Below, in pieces: positions 11,435 to 21,934 of a DNA stretch of 64,000 nucleotides. The stretch is from Phyto melanocephala (Eukaryota > Arthropoda > Insecta > Diptera > Rhinophoridae), in contig OW799233.1 in the NCBI GenBank assembly GCA_941918925.1, forward strand, positions 81,963,055-82,027,054, written 5' to 3'. Made by a program: the position numbers and the translations under genes. Numbering within the stretch: position 1 is the first letter of the stretch; each line of letters starts with the position of its first letter. Below the pieces are notes generated by a model, which was not told where the DNA came from, made no database searches, and saw nothing but the letters and a program-made list of their open reading frames with translations.

Positions 11435-12180
11435 TCTATATATATAAAAGTGAAACTCTGTGTGTGTGTGTGTGTGTTAGCTATAGACTCCGAAACTGTA
11501 GAACCGATCGGGCTCAAACTTTAGTAAGTTGTTGTACACATACCAGGGAGTGTTTATGGGTGAAAAAAGTGGGCGGGGCCACGCCCATAAAAAATTAGTT
11601 ATCAGTTTTAGCTACTTGCACATGACCGATTTTTCTGAAACTTTGCAAACATACTGAGCTGTCATGACTTTACACTTTCGTCATAAGAAAAGTGGGCAGT
11701 GCCACGCCCATTAAAAAAAGTATCATTTTGAGGTACTTGGACTGGACCGATTTTTCTGAAACTTTGCACACATATTGAGTTGTCATGACTATAAAGTTTC
11801 GTATTTAGAAAAGTGGGTACTGCCACGCCCATAAAAAAGGTATCATTTTGAGTTACTTGCACTGGACCGATTTTTCTGAAACTTTGCACACATATTGAGC
11901 TGTCATGACTATATAATTTCGTGATTAGAAAAGTGGGCAGGGCTAGGACCATTAAAAAAGTTATAATTTTAAGGTACTTTCACTGAAACGACTTTTCTGA
12001 AACTTTGCACACTTATTGAGCTGTCATGACTATACAGTTTCGTAATTAGAAAAGTGGGCAGTGCCACGCTCATAAAGAAAAAGTTATAGTTTTTAGCCTT
12101 GCACTTGATATTCAATTAAAATTTAGAATACGATTAAAATTCATGAAGGGGCGTAGCAACGCGCGCCGGGCTTTTCTAGT
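11435..12180 (+). mobile_element. Non-autonomous Helitron H1 (copy 1), 746 bp
   Basis: It starts TCTATATATATAAAAGTGAA followed by (TG)n, and ends with a hairpin (GCGT-AGCA-ACGC) shortly before CTAGT, the 5'-TC and 3'-CTRRT hallmarks of Helitrons. The interior is five tandem units of about 121-123 bp (GCCACGCCCAT recurs at 11578, 11701, 11822, 11942 and 12063, with decay in the later units). The base on the left is A as expected; the base on the right is A rather than T, possibly because the fold-back element beginning at 12181 inserted there. No Rep/helicase is encoded. Confidence 0.85.
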
Positions 12181-12960
12181 ATTAAATAAAATATACCGAT
12201 AAAGAATGGCGATGATTAAATCGTAGCTAGTTTCGAAAATTTTTTCCACTATGCTACAATAATATCGAATTAATTTTTCAATATTAGTAAATACGTACTT
12301 GTAATTTGATTTAGTCCTAGGATAATTCGTAGCCACGTTTGCTACTGAAGGGTGATCCAACCAAAATGCACGATGTTAATTGTAAATTGTAAATAAAATT
12401 GTTTTCGGAGAACTTTTGTGATAGAAGGATCAATAACAATTATGTGTGAAAGAAAATATCGGCCAAATGCTCACCACAGCTTCGAAGGCATACTTCTATC
12501 TGATGTTATGTTGTCGTCTCTTCTGCCACCATATCGCGAACATAAGTAATCTTTTCTAAACTGGGTGAGCATGCACATATTTTCTATGCACCTGGTTTGC
12601 TGGAATTTTTACATTTCTACCAAAACAATCACGCATTTTGATTTGAACGCCCATTTTCGTAAAAGGTTTCAACAATCTTAACGTACTACTTAATTGTTAA
12701 TCTCTGCATGGTTGAATTTGTCAAACACTGAATTAAGTTCGGGAAATAATTTTACGTAGAGGTGTGACTCACAATTAACATCGTGCATTATGTTTGGACC
12801 ACCCTGTTAGTAGCAAACGTGGCTAAGAATTATCCTAGAACTAAATCAAATAACAAGTATGTATTCACTAATATTGAAAAATTAATCCGATATTATTGTA
12901 GCATAGTGAAATAAATTTTCGAAACCAGATACGGGTCGTCATTCTTGATCGGTAGATTTA
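12181..12960. mobile_element. Fold-back element with about 165-bp arms around a decayed mariner MITE
   Basis: The left arm (12181-12348) and right arm (12808-12960) are inverted copies, roughly 85% alike by eye; both include CTATGCTACAATAATATCG and AGCCACGTTTGCTAC. Between them (about 12349-12807) is a diverged copy of the mariner-derived MITE also found at 15.7, 25.4, 43.3 and 53.3 kb, recognisable by ATCGGCCAAATGCTCACC and GGGCGTTCAAATCAAAATGC (inverted). The arms could be the element's own long terminal repeats or a target duplicated in inverted form. Confidence 0.75.
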
Positions 12961-13291
12961 TAATTTAATTTAATGTAATATTTTACTTACAATTTTATGC
13001 CAATAACATACGGGAAGAAAAGTATTAATTTTACATGTTTTTTATATGTATATATCTCATATACTTTAGATATATATTTTTTTTGCGTTTCTATATCCAT
13101 CCTTTGGTAGGAAATATGCTTTCCGTATCCTATTATCATTAAATTTTAAGTTAAACAGCAAAATAAAATCAAACATTAACCGTAATTTTCATAATCAAAA
13201 TTTAATTTCATTTTTATACAAAAAAAAAAAACATATTAATTATGAATATAGGGGTGGTAATAAATATGTAATTTTTTTATTATTATTACAG

Positions 13292-13630
13292 GGCGGCATG
13301 GATAACATCGATGTGGCCCGCACGTACTATTCGCAGGCCTTAAAACTTAATCCAAATAATTTACGTGCACTTTACGGCTTGTTTTTGGTAATTAAATCCA
13401 TTCATATATTACTATGTAAATAATTATTATATTTAATTAAATAGTGTTGCAGTAGCATTGCAAATTCAAGGGCTCTTGGATCAAAACGCAAAGAAGCACT
13501 AAAGATGGCACAGTGGGCATTGGAACAGGCAAATAATCAAACATCGAAATTGTCAAGAATTGAAAATAACGGAAAGCTTATTTCATCCCTTGAAAGTGCT
13601 TTTGGAAATTTGGAAATAAAATCTTATTGA
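13292..13630 (+). CDS. EMC2: ER membrane protein complex subunit 2, last two exons
   Basis: Exon A is 13292-13387 (acceptor TTACAG, donor GTAATT) and exon B is 13445-13630 (acceptor AAATAG, stop TGA at 13628). The 57-bp intron is phase 0. The translation starts GGMDNIDVARTYYSQALKLN and ends in LEIKSY. It matches the C-terminal TPR part of EMC2 (TTC35), where the animal protein has GGLENL..RKYFAQALKLN followed by S.IASN.K...K..MK.A.WA. EMC2 is the cytosolic TPR scaffold of the EMC insertase, which places tail-anchored and multipass proteins in the ER membrane. Roughly two thirds of the protein must be encoded upstream; no such exon was recognised between 1 and 13,291, so the intron is either long and TE-filled or starts outside the window. 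Codon content is more GC-rich than the surroundings. Confidence 0.88.
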
Positions 13631-14740
13631 CCAGAACGATGACTACCCGCAACAGCATTTATTTATAAAAGCCTTTTATGTCAATGAATGTCAATGTTAA
13701 CCAGTATGTGTGTATTGTGTGGAAGTCTCTAGTAGTTAATTGTAACATACATACATACTATATTTAAAACTTTAAAATATATAATAATTATCCAATAATT
13801 ATGGGGCTAAGGTTACGTCATGCGCCAAAAAAACTAAAACGACAGTACAACTTTTATTGCTATAGAATATTTTTGGCTTTGATTATAAATAACAGGAATT
13901 TACAAATAATTAGAAAAGGGAATGGTGTATACACTCTTATTCCAGTTGTCGACGTCGTTGCCGTTTTTGATGCGATGCCAGAAGTGTTTTTGCCCCTACC
14001 AGAATTAAAAAAAAAAAAAACAACTATTTACATTTAATATACATATAAAATTAACTCAGTTTAAGATTTTTTTTTTATTATTATACCTATGTATACAGGC
14101 ATGTCACACATTCCGACTAGAATGGCTTTAATTCCGTAAGTGCGATTCCGAAGTCATTGTTTTAGGTTCTTCAGACTCCGACCTCTTTAACTTAAATGCA
14201 AGTGAAAATATTTTTTGTATATCGTTTGGCTGACATTTTGTGTTGCCACCACATTTATATGGTCTAGTCTATAAAATTTTTGTTAAAAAAAATAAGTGAT
14301 TTGTACAAAAAAGTAATGTTTTAATACTTCGATTTTTTGTTTGTTTGTTTTTCTCAACAAGTTTATATAATTTGAAAGTTTATGTATAAATATTAACTAA
14401 ATGCTTAACAAATCATTTTAAATATTTAAATATACCATTTGATATTTTATTTTTACTTAGTTTTATTAATATTTTTTTAGTAATTGCACTTTGAAAATTT
14501 TAAGTGGTTTCATTCCGAAGAAATTTTTCCTTTTCTAAAGATCCAATTTAAAAAATTTTTCGATCGGAATTGCGTTTGACACACTGACACACATGGCTGA
14601 TAAATTTACATTTTCTATTTTTCTTATATTTTCTTAAAGAACAAAGGGGTTACTTAACCGCTAAGCATTTACGAATCGTAGATTCGACTAGCACTTGACA
14701 AGTTTCTAATCCAATATCAAGGTTTTAAACTATTATTCAC
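13631..14740. other. EMC2 3' flank, AT-rich, with a possible decayed MITE
   Basis: This holds the presumed EMC2 3' UTR and flank. Weak inverted similarity between about 14,098 (GCATGTCACACATTCCGA) and about 14,590 (GATCGGAATTGCGTTTGACA) suggests a ~500-bp decayed terminal-repeat element, but I cannot confirm ends. An open frame at 13801-14037 has no recognisable content. Confidence 0.35.
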
Positions 14741-14749
14741 GAATCTTCT

Positions 14750-14855
14750 TCGATTTTAACTCTGAGAGCAGCAATGTCATCCTTAAGTATTCCTAATAGG
14801 TTTTCGATTTGGTTTAAGGCTAAAGTCACTCCATCAAGCTTATATTTAAATTATA
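14750..14855 (-). pseudogene. Tc1-like transposase C-terminal relic
   Basis: The - strand reads LALNQIENLLGILKDDIAAL before a stop, which parallels the Tc1 motif PDLNPIENLWGILKRDV including the catalytic Glu. About 35 residues survive. It differs from the relic at 11.1 kb. Confidence 0.6.
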
Positions 14856-14859
14856 GAAC

Positions 14860-15578
14860 CACTCCTTAACTCTTAAAAATGCATTTGGATACCTTGCTTA
14901 TACAATACATCGATTTAGTAAAGCTATGCATGACATGATTCACAATAAGGGAGTGTAACGAATAACGAATCATGCGTTGCTTGTCTTCTACAAAAGTAAA
15001 CTAACAGTCGCAAAAGCAACGAATACTGAGCGAATGGTATGAATGGTTCTAATGCTGATTGAATAAGCAAAAATGCTCATTGCGAAAATTTCTGTTAATG
15101 TATGTAACTTGTAGATGATGCAACAATTAAACTAAATATATTTCTGGTGTTGAAAAAAAATTAAATGAAATTACTAAATCGTTTTCTTTCGTCAATTAGT
15201 ACAGATATACATATATGTATGTATATATAAATATTTTGAGAAATTCTTTAGGTAGCCAAATATATTTGTGTTTCTTTAACTTTATGTTTTATATCACATA
15301 TGTATATATATTTGAATTATATAAGTTTTCCGTTTGTATAATAATTAAAAATAATTTTTTTTATACCTGAGTAATGTATAAAAAAAATTATTTATTTTGT
15401 TATTGTTTTTAGCATTGTGCATTTTTAGTCATATTTAAGTTTTTTTATTTAACAAACGCTGCACATACATAAGTCAAAATTCAATATTTAATGTATAAAA
15501 CATAACATAAAATAAGTTCTTTCATATGACATCATTACAAAAAGAGATTGTTGAGAGTGCAAGCAAAAAAAAAAAAAA
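14860..15578. other. AT-rich sequence without recognised genes
   Basis: ATATGTATGTATATATAAAT-type simple sequence and A/T homopolymers; nothing codes. Confidence 0.5.
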
Positions 15579-15716
15579 ACAAGTAAGAGCACTATATTCT
15601 CTCGAAACTTTTATACCCACCACCAATTTTGTGTACATTTAAAGCACAATATTTATTATTTTGTTAATCGCTATGGAATAATCTCTATAATAAAATATGT
15701 ATCACTTTCTTTGTAG

Positions 15717-16316
15717 AGGGTGGTTAAATTTTAAGGGCTCATGTTGAAGGTGAACTACACCTAGTCTTTAAATTTGTTTTCTGCATTTTACTTGACATTT
15801 CTCAATCTCAAACTGACTCAATTTGATTCGCGGAAAGATATGCAAATGAGCAACGCTTTAAAGTTATTCAGGTTTTTTATAAAAATGGGCGTTCAAATCA
15901 AAAAAAATTTTGTGCACTTCGTAATTCTTTTGATCAACATAATCATTCAAATTCGTTCACAATAGGGAGAATTGTAAAAAATAGTTAAATTTCTGCAAAA
16001 CAGTTCTGTATAAAATGTTAGAAAATCTGTGAATGCCTTCTTAGTTCGTTGAATGGGAACCACTGCTGGTTTTTGCGCCTCATCATCATGTCCAGCAATT
16101 GAGCATCATCATTGTTATTGAAAATTTGGACCATCAGATAGAGGAGCGGCGCCAAGGATGGGGGGGGGGGGGGGGGGTTAATTTGGCCGATATTTTATTA
16201 AATACATAATTGAACTATACAAATATTATAATTATAAAAAGAAATAATAATAATTTCTTAAATAATTTGTGTTTTATATAAATTCAACATCGGTCCTTAA
16301 AATTTAACCACCCTTT
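15717..16316 (+). mobile_element. Mariner-derived MITE inside family A copy 1
   Basis: Terminal inverted repeats GGTGGTTAAATTTTAAGGG (left) and CTTAAAATTTAACCACCC (right), about 600 bp. One frame retains a decayed transposase N-terminus: a helix-turn-helix-like segment with STIGRIVKN in the sister copies, followed after indels by HHRAQQLNI-like sequence typical of insect mariner relatives. An 18-base G run occupies 16160-16177. The same MITE lies at the same place in copies 2 and 3, so it inserted before family A amplified. Confidence 0.7.
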
Positions 16317-16319
16317 ATA

Positions 16320-18235
16320 ACTTCGTAATGCTACTAAAATGCTTTTGTAAATATAGTCTTTCAATGAAAGTGGGCGTTAAAGTAGGCGTGTCAATAAAGT
16401 TTCTGCTAATAAATACAACTTAGATATTTCAAGAGTGCCCCTGTGGACTAGTCAGTAAAGGACAAGTCAGTTGTTTGGGGGTTGCGGGTTCGAATCCCGC
16501 CGGAGACTCTGGAATTGTCTGCTTCTCTTTCTCTTCTATCCTAAATATTCTATTCTTCTCTCTATTAAGGCGTCACTGGACCGTAATGGTCTCCGAGTAA
16601 AAGTGTGAGGGCAACTTTGCACCAGCCTTACCTACCTACCTAGATATTTCAATATAGTCCTTTATTTTCCCAAAAACTTTGTCAATACAGAAATTACATG
16701 AATTTAAGATAAACCGTTATATTGCAGGTAGGCGTTAAAGTGAGCGTGTTACCTTAACTTTTTGGCACAACGATTACATTGATTAGAAGGATATACGTAG
16801 CAAATTTGATCATCATACCTCTAATTTTGGCGGTTTTATGAGCTTTTAAATTTCATTAACGGTAGATAACGTGAAAAGTAGGCGTTATAGTAGGCACGTC
16901 AAAGTTGTTCTTGCGAATGAGTAAAACTTAGGTGTTTCAATATAGCCCTTTATTATTCCAAAATCTTTATTAATAGAGAAATTATATGAATTTTAGGTAA
17001 AACGTTATATGGGAGGTGGGCGTAAAAGTGGGCGTGTCACCTTAATTTTCTTGCACAGAAATGACATTGCCTAGGGGGATATACGTAGCAAATTTTATCA
17101 TCACACCTCTAATTTTGGCGGTTTTATGAGCTTTTAAATTTCATTAACGGTAGATAACGTGAAAAGTGGGCGTTATAGTAGGCGTGTCAAAGTTATTTTT
17201 GCGAATGAGTACAACTTAGATGTTTCAATGTAGCCCTTTATTATTATAAAATCTTTATTAATAGAGAAATTATATGAATTTTAGTTAAAACGTTATATGG
17301 GAGGTGGGCGTAAAAGTGGGCGTGGCACCTTAATTTTCTGGCTCAGTAATGATATTGCCTAGGGGGATATACGTAGCAAATTTGATCAGCATACCTCTAA
17401 TTTTAGCGGTTTTATGAGCTTTTAAGTTTCATTAACGGTAGATAACGTGAAAAGTGGGCGTTATAGTAGGCGTGTCAGAGTTATTTTAGCGAATAAGTAC
17501 AACTTAGGTGTTTCAATGTAGCCCTTTATTATTATAAAATCTTTATTAATAGAGAAATTATATGAATTTTAGTTAAAACGTTATATGGGAGGTGGGCGTA
17601 AAAGTGGGCGTGGCACCTTAATTTTCTGGCTCAGTAATGATATTGCCTAGGGGGATATACGTAGCAAATTTGATCAGCATACCTCTAATTTTAGCGGTTT
17701 TATGAGCTTTTAAGTTTCATTAACGGTAGATAACGTGAAAAGTGGGCGTTATAGTAGGCGTGTCAAAGTTATTTTAGCGAATGAGTACAACTTAGGTGTT
17801 TCAATGTAGCCCTTTATTATTATAAAATCTTTATTAATAGAGAAATTATATGAATTTTAGTTAAAACGTTATATGGGAGGTGGGCGTAAAAGTGGGCGTG
17901 GCACCTTAATTTTCTGGCTCAGTAATGATATTGCCTAGGGGGATATACGTAGCAAATTTGATCAGCATACCTCTAATTTTAGCGGTTTTATGAGCTTTTA
18001 AGTTTCATTAACGGTAGATAACGTGAAAAGTGGGCGTTATAGTAGGCGTGTCAAAGTTATTTTAGCGAATGAGTACAACTTAGGTGTTTCAATATAGCCC
18101 TTTGTTATTCCAAAATCTTTATTAATAGAGAAATTATATGAATTTTAGGTAAAAAGTTATATGGGAGGTGGGCGTAAAAGTGGGCGTGGCACATTGATTT
18201 TCCGTTACAAAAAAGCGTCTCACCATAAAGCAAAG
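16320..18235 (+). repeat. 288-bp tandem (satellite-like) array, about six units
   Basis: GGGAGGTGGGCG recurs at 17011, 17299, 17587, 17875 and 18163, exactly 288 bases apart, and its diverged form lies 288 bases before (16723). Each unit has two related halves, one with GGGCGTTATAGTAGGCGTGTC and one with GGGCGTAAAAGTGGGCGTGGC. The three central units are nearly identical, the outer ones more diverged, as expected from local homogenisation. No coding content. Confidence 0.92.
16433..16640 (+). mobile_element. tRNA-derived SINE with 12-bp target duplication
   Basis: 208 bp flanked by exact direct repeats TAGATATTTCAA (16421-16432 and 16641-16652). The head resembles a tRNA: an A-box-like TGGACTAGTCAGTAAAGG and a perfect B-box GGTTCGAATCC near 16487, the internal RNA polymerase III promoter. 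A non-tRNA body follows and the 3' end is a short ACCT repeat. The uninterrupted target is present at about 26,140-26,170 in family A copy 2. Confidence 0.9.
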
Positions 18236-18410
18236 TGTGGTACTTAACAACATATTTTAATTTTGTACTTTGTTTTTTTATTATAATACATCTAGTAATT
18301 TTGATTTTTATTACAAATATTTTTCCTCAATAAAATTAATTGTTTCTGGATTTTCTAAGAAATAAATAGTTGAAGTCGGAATAATTTTATTTTGTGTATA
18401 TTAAACCACA
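18236..18410 (+). repeat. 5' LTR
   Basis: 175 bp, TG...CA termini, containing AATAAA-type signals. It differs from the 3' LTR at three sites, about 1.7%, which points to a fairly recent insertion. Confidence 0.95.
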
Positions 18411-18414
18411 AATT

Positions 18415-18433
18415 TGGTGACCCCGACGTGATT
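18415..18433 (+). promoter_or_regulatory. Primer binding site for tRNA-Trp
   Basis: TGGTGACCCCGACGTGATT is complementary over 19 nt to the 3' end of fly tRNA-Trp including CCA, as I recall that tRNA. It begins four bases after the LTR. tRNA-Trp priming is known for CsRn1/Kabuki elements. Confidence 0.85.
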
Positions 18434-18463
18434 ATCGTTTTCTAAATAAGATTACAGTTCCAG

Positions 18464-20766
18464 ATAAGTATCCTATTCCCTTTATAACGGATTTTAATTA
18501 TAATTTAAAAGATTGTCAAGTATTTTCTAAACTTGATTTGGTGCGGGCATATCATCAGATAAGAGTAAATCCCATTGATGTACTCAAAACCGCTATAATT
18601 ACACCTTTCGGACTCTTTGAGTTTCTCAAAATGCCGTTTGGTCTTAAAAATTCAGCCCAAACCTTTCAAAGGTATATGGATGAAGTCTGCAGAGGACTAG
18701 AATTTGTAATCGTCTATATTGACGATGTTTTAATAGCATCGAGAAACGATGAAGAGCATATAAAACATTTAAAAATTTTATTTGAACGTTTTACAAGTTA
18801 TGGTATCTTAATTAATCCTGGTAAATGCAAATTTGGATTAAAATGTATAGATTTTCTTGGTTTTAACATTACTCCTGCCGGTTGAAAACCATCAGAAGAG
18901 AAGGTTAAAAGTTTTATTCGATATCCGAAACCAAAGACTGTTATGGATTTAAAAAGATTTTTAGCCATGATTAATTTCTACAGAAAATTTATGCCAGGTG
19001 CTGCAAAAACTCAAGTAAGACTTAACGACCTTTTAAAAGGCGCAGTAAAAAATGACAAAACTCCAATTCAGTGGACGAATAAATTAGAAAATGACTTCGA
19101 AATATGTAAAGAAAATTTGATAAAAGCAGTTGTACTTTCTCATCCAAATCCTGATGCTGAAATTGTTTTAAAAATAGATGCATCTGTGTTTGCAATAGGT
19201 GCGGCAATTGAACAATTTGATAATGGTGACTGGAAACCATTAGCATTCTTTTCAAAAAAACTTTCGAATGCTGAAACGAGATACAGTACTTATGACAGGG
19301 AACTATTAGCTGCATATAAGTCTATAAAGCATTTCCGTCATATACTGGAAGGTCGTAGTTTTGTTCTTTATACAGATCATAAACCATTGGTATATGCTTT
19401 CAGTCAAAAGCCCGAAAAAGCAACTCCGAGACAGTGCCGTCACTTAGATTTCATATCACAATTTACAACAGATATTCGTCATATATCTGGTAAATGTAAT
19501 ACGGTCGCAGATGCAATGTCACGTATAAATGCAATTTCTCACATTAATTATGAAGATATCGCCAAATTACAAACCACTGATGGTGAACTTATGAATTTAC
19601 GTAATACGTCAACTGGACTCCAATTCAAACGTTTACAAGTTATAAAATCCAAGGTTCAACTCTTTTGTGATGTTTCAACAGAGCATGCAAGACCTTATAT
19701 TCCTGTGCAATTACGAAGATCTGTATTTGACAATATACATGAACTTTCTCATCCTGGAGTACGTTCAACAAAACGTTTACTTACTCGAAAATTTGCCTGG
19801 CCATCTATAAACAAAGATTGCAACAAGTGGGTGAAAACATGTCAAGTTTGTCAAGCAGCAAAGGTAAATCGTCACACAAAATCAGGGATTGGTGTTTTCG
19901 CTCAAGAAACTCAGCGATTTGCAACAATACATATGGACATTGTAGGACCACTACCACCATCAGAAGGATTTCAATATTTGTTGACTATAATAGATCGATT
20001 TACGAGATGGGTTGAGGTTTTACCCTTAAAAAATATTACAGCTGAAGAAGTATGTAGAAATTTTGTTGATGGATGGGTGAGTAGATTTGGTTGTCCCCAT
20101 AAAATACATACAGATCGAGGTAGACAGTTTACCTCAAAGCTTTTTGCAAACATGACTAAAACTATTGGTGCTAAACATCAACAATCCACAGCGTATCATC
20201 CACAATCTAATGGAATCATTGAAAGATTTCATAGAACACTAAAAACTGCTATGATCTGTCATGAAAACCAACAGTGGACGAAAACATTACCCATGGTTCT
20301 ACTTGGATTGCGAACAGCCTATAAAGAGGATGTTCAGGCTTCATCGGCAGAATTAGTTTATGGAGAAGTGCTACGTATACCAGGGGATTTTTTTAAAAGT
20401 AATGTGGACTACAATGCACTTCCTTTAGAAGTATTAACATATCTTAGACAAGCTTTTGAAAACATAAAACCGGTTTCAGCAAGTAATCACTCTAACGAAA
20501 AACCGTTTGTTCATAAGGATTTGAAAAATACTTCGCACGTATGGATAAAATTACATTCACCTAAACTTTTATGCCCAAAATTTGCTGGTCCGTATAAAGT
20601 CTTAGAAAGAAATGAGAAGTTTTTCAAATTACAAATAGGATTAAAACCGGAGAATGTTTCAATTGATCGTCTTAAGCCCGCTTTTATAAACAACGAAATT
20701 GCAGAAATTAATAGTGACTCAAGAAAAGTAAAATCACTTAAAATCATATCGTTTAAATCAGATTAA
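18464..20766 (+). pseudogene. pol remnant: RT, RNase H, integrase with one internal stop
   Basis: Reading starts inside RT at about 18,464 with KYPIPFITDF, then KLDLVRAYHQI, LKMPFGLKNSAQTF and the catalytic YIDDVLIAS near 18,715. A TGA at 18883-18885 breaks the frame once; the same frame continues and is open from 18943 to 20766 (607 codons). It shows RNase H blocks KIDASVFAIGAA, YDRELLAA and TDHKPL, the integrase zinc-binding HELSHPG...CQVCQ, and catalytic blocks MDIVGPLPPS, TDRGRQF and NGIIERFHRTLK. In a live element this would copy and integrate the genomic RNA. With gag, protease and the RT start missing, this copy is not autonomous. Confidence 0.93.
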
Positions 20767-20782
20767 ACTAGAAAGGGGGTAA

Positions 20783-20957
20783 TGTGGTACTCAACAACAT
20801 ATTTTAATTTTGTACTTTGTTTTTTTATTATAATACATCTAGTAATTTTGATTTTTATTACAAATATCTTTCCTCAATAAAATTAATTGTTTCTGGATTT
20901 TCTAAAAAATAAATAGTTGAAGTCGGAATAATTTTATTTTGTGTATATTAAACCACA
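20783..20957 (+). repeat. 3' LTR
   Basis: 175 bp, preceded by a purine tract that would prime plus-strand synthesis. Followed by target duplication AAAG and then family A sequence resuming with GTGTGCAAAATTTCAGAG. Confidence 0.95.
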
Positions 20958-21934
20958 AAAGTGTGCAAAATTTCAGAGTCTTACATCCAATTTTGTTGCT
21001 TTTATGACGTTTTTGTTTTTAAATATACCGAAAATTACACTGTGCGGTATAAATTTTCGTACATTTTGATCGATAACTCCTCTCCTAATGCATAGATTTT
21101 AATAATTTTCGGGGAAAAATATTGTTTTTACTCAGGAAATATATATTCGAAGTTTCATTAGTCTACGTTAATGCGTTTGGACACAATTCCATTTTATTCG
21201 ATGTTCGAAGGACACGGTTTTTTCGACCTACTCTTGCTTTTCGAGCTATAACTCTCTTAATATTCCGATTTAGCCCGTTTAAACATTTAAATATTTTTTA
21301 CAATTCTCACGATTGTAAACGAATTCGAACGATTATGTTGACCAAAAGAATCACGACGTGAACAAAATGCATTTTGATTTGAACGCCCATTTTCTTAAAA
21401 ATCTTTAATATCTAAAAGCGTTGGTCGATTGCGTATCTTTCCACGGTTCAAATTGAGTTAGTCTGAGATTGAGAAATGTCAAATGAAATGCAAGAAAAAA
21501 GTTGAAGTTTAGGTGTGGTTCACCTTTAACATGGGCCCTTAAAATTTAACCAACCTCTGCAAAGAAAGTGATACATATTTTATTATAAAGAGATTATTCA
21601 AAGCGATTAACAAAATAATAAATATTGTGCTTTAAATGTACACAAAATTGGTGGCGGGTATAAAAGATTCGGCACAGCCGAATATAGTGCTCTTACTTGT
21701 TATTTTCCATTTAGTATAGTTACTATATTTATACAAGTAATCTTATAGAAACAAATATAATTTGTAAGTTTTATTAAAGAACTTTAAGGAACTCTCAATA
21801 CATTAAATATACATACATATGTATGTATGTACATAAGACAAAAGAAAAATATTCAAAGAACAAACAAATTATTTAAAGTACAATAGTTTTATAAACACAT
21901 AAGTATAAAACAATAGTTTATACACACAAGTATA

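Larger units (their letters stand above)
18236..20957 (+). mobile_element. CsRn1/Kabuki-type Ty3/gypsy LTR retrotransposon, gag-deleted
   Basis: 175-bp LTRs (18236-18410 and 20783-20957) begin TGTGG and end CCACA, differ at three positions and are flanked by the 4-bp duplication AAAG (18232-18235, 20958-20961). A tRNA-Trp primer site follows the 5' LTR and a purine tract (GAAAGGGGG) precedes the 3' LTR. Only RT, RNase H and integrase remain; gag, protease and the start of RT are missing, deleted between about 18,434 and 18,463. It sits in the last 288-bp unit of family A copy 1; the empty version is readable near 26,860-26,875. Clade is inferred from the integrase motifs, primer tRNA and duplication length. 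Confidence 0.9.
15579..21701. mobile_element. Composite inverted-terminal element, family A copy 1 (with nested insertions)
   Basis: Left end AACAAGTAAGAGCACTATAT; right end is the inverse, GTGCTCTTACTTGTT. The long terminal inverted repeats include TATACCCACCACCAAT..TGTGTACATTTAAAGCACAA and extend into a mariner MITE on the left and half of the same MITE, inverted, on the right (about 21285-21560). The right terminus has a perfect hairpin ATTCGGC-ACA-GCCGAAT (21667-21683), which is lost on the left. The interior contains a 288-bp tandem array, a SINE and an LTR element. No transposase frame attributable to the terminal repeats was found, so it is non-autonomous as seen here; superfamily unknown. 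Confidence 0.7.

Noticed and set aside
15774..15965. Frames such as LTFLNLKLTQFD repeated at 15.8, 25.5 and 43.7 kb
   Set aside because: They are the same stretch of the mariner MITE in a non-coding frame; the transposase-like reading is in a different frame and decayed.
16433..16510. Possible tRNA gene with a perfect B-box
   Set aside because: The cloverleaf is incomplete, and the sequence is the head of a 208-bp SINE bounded by 12-bp duplications.
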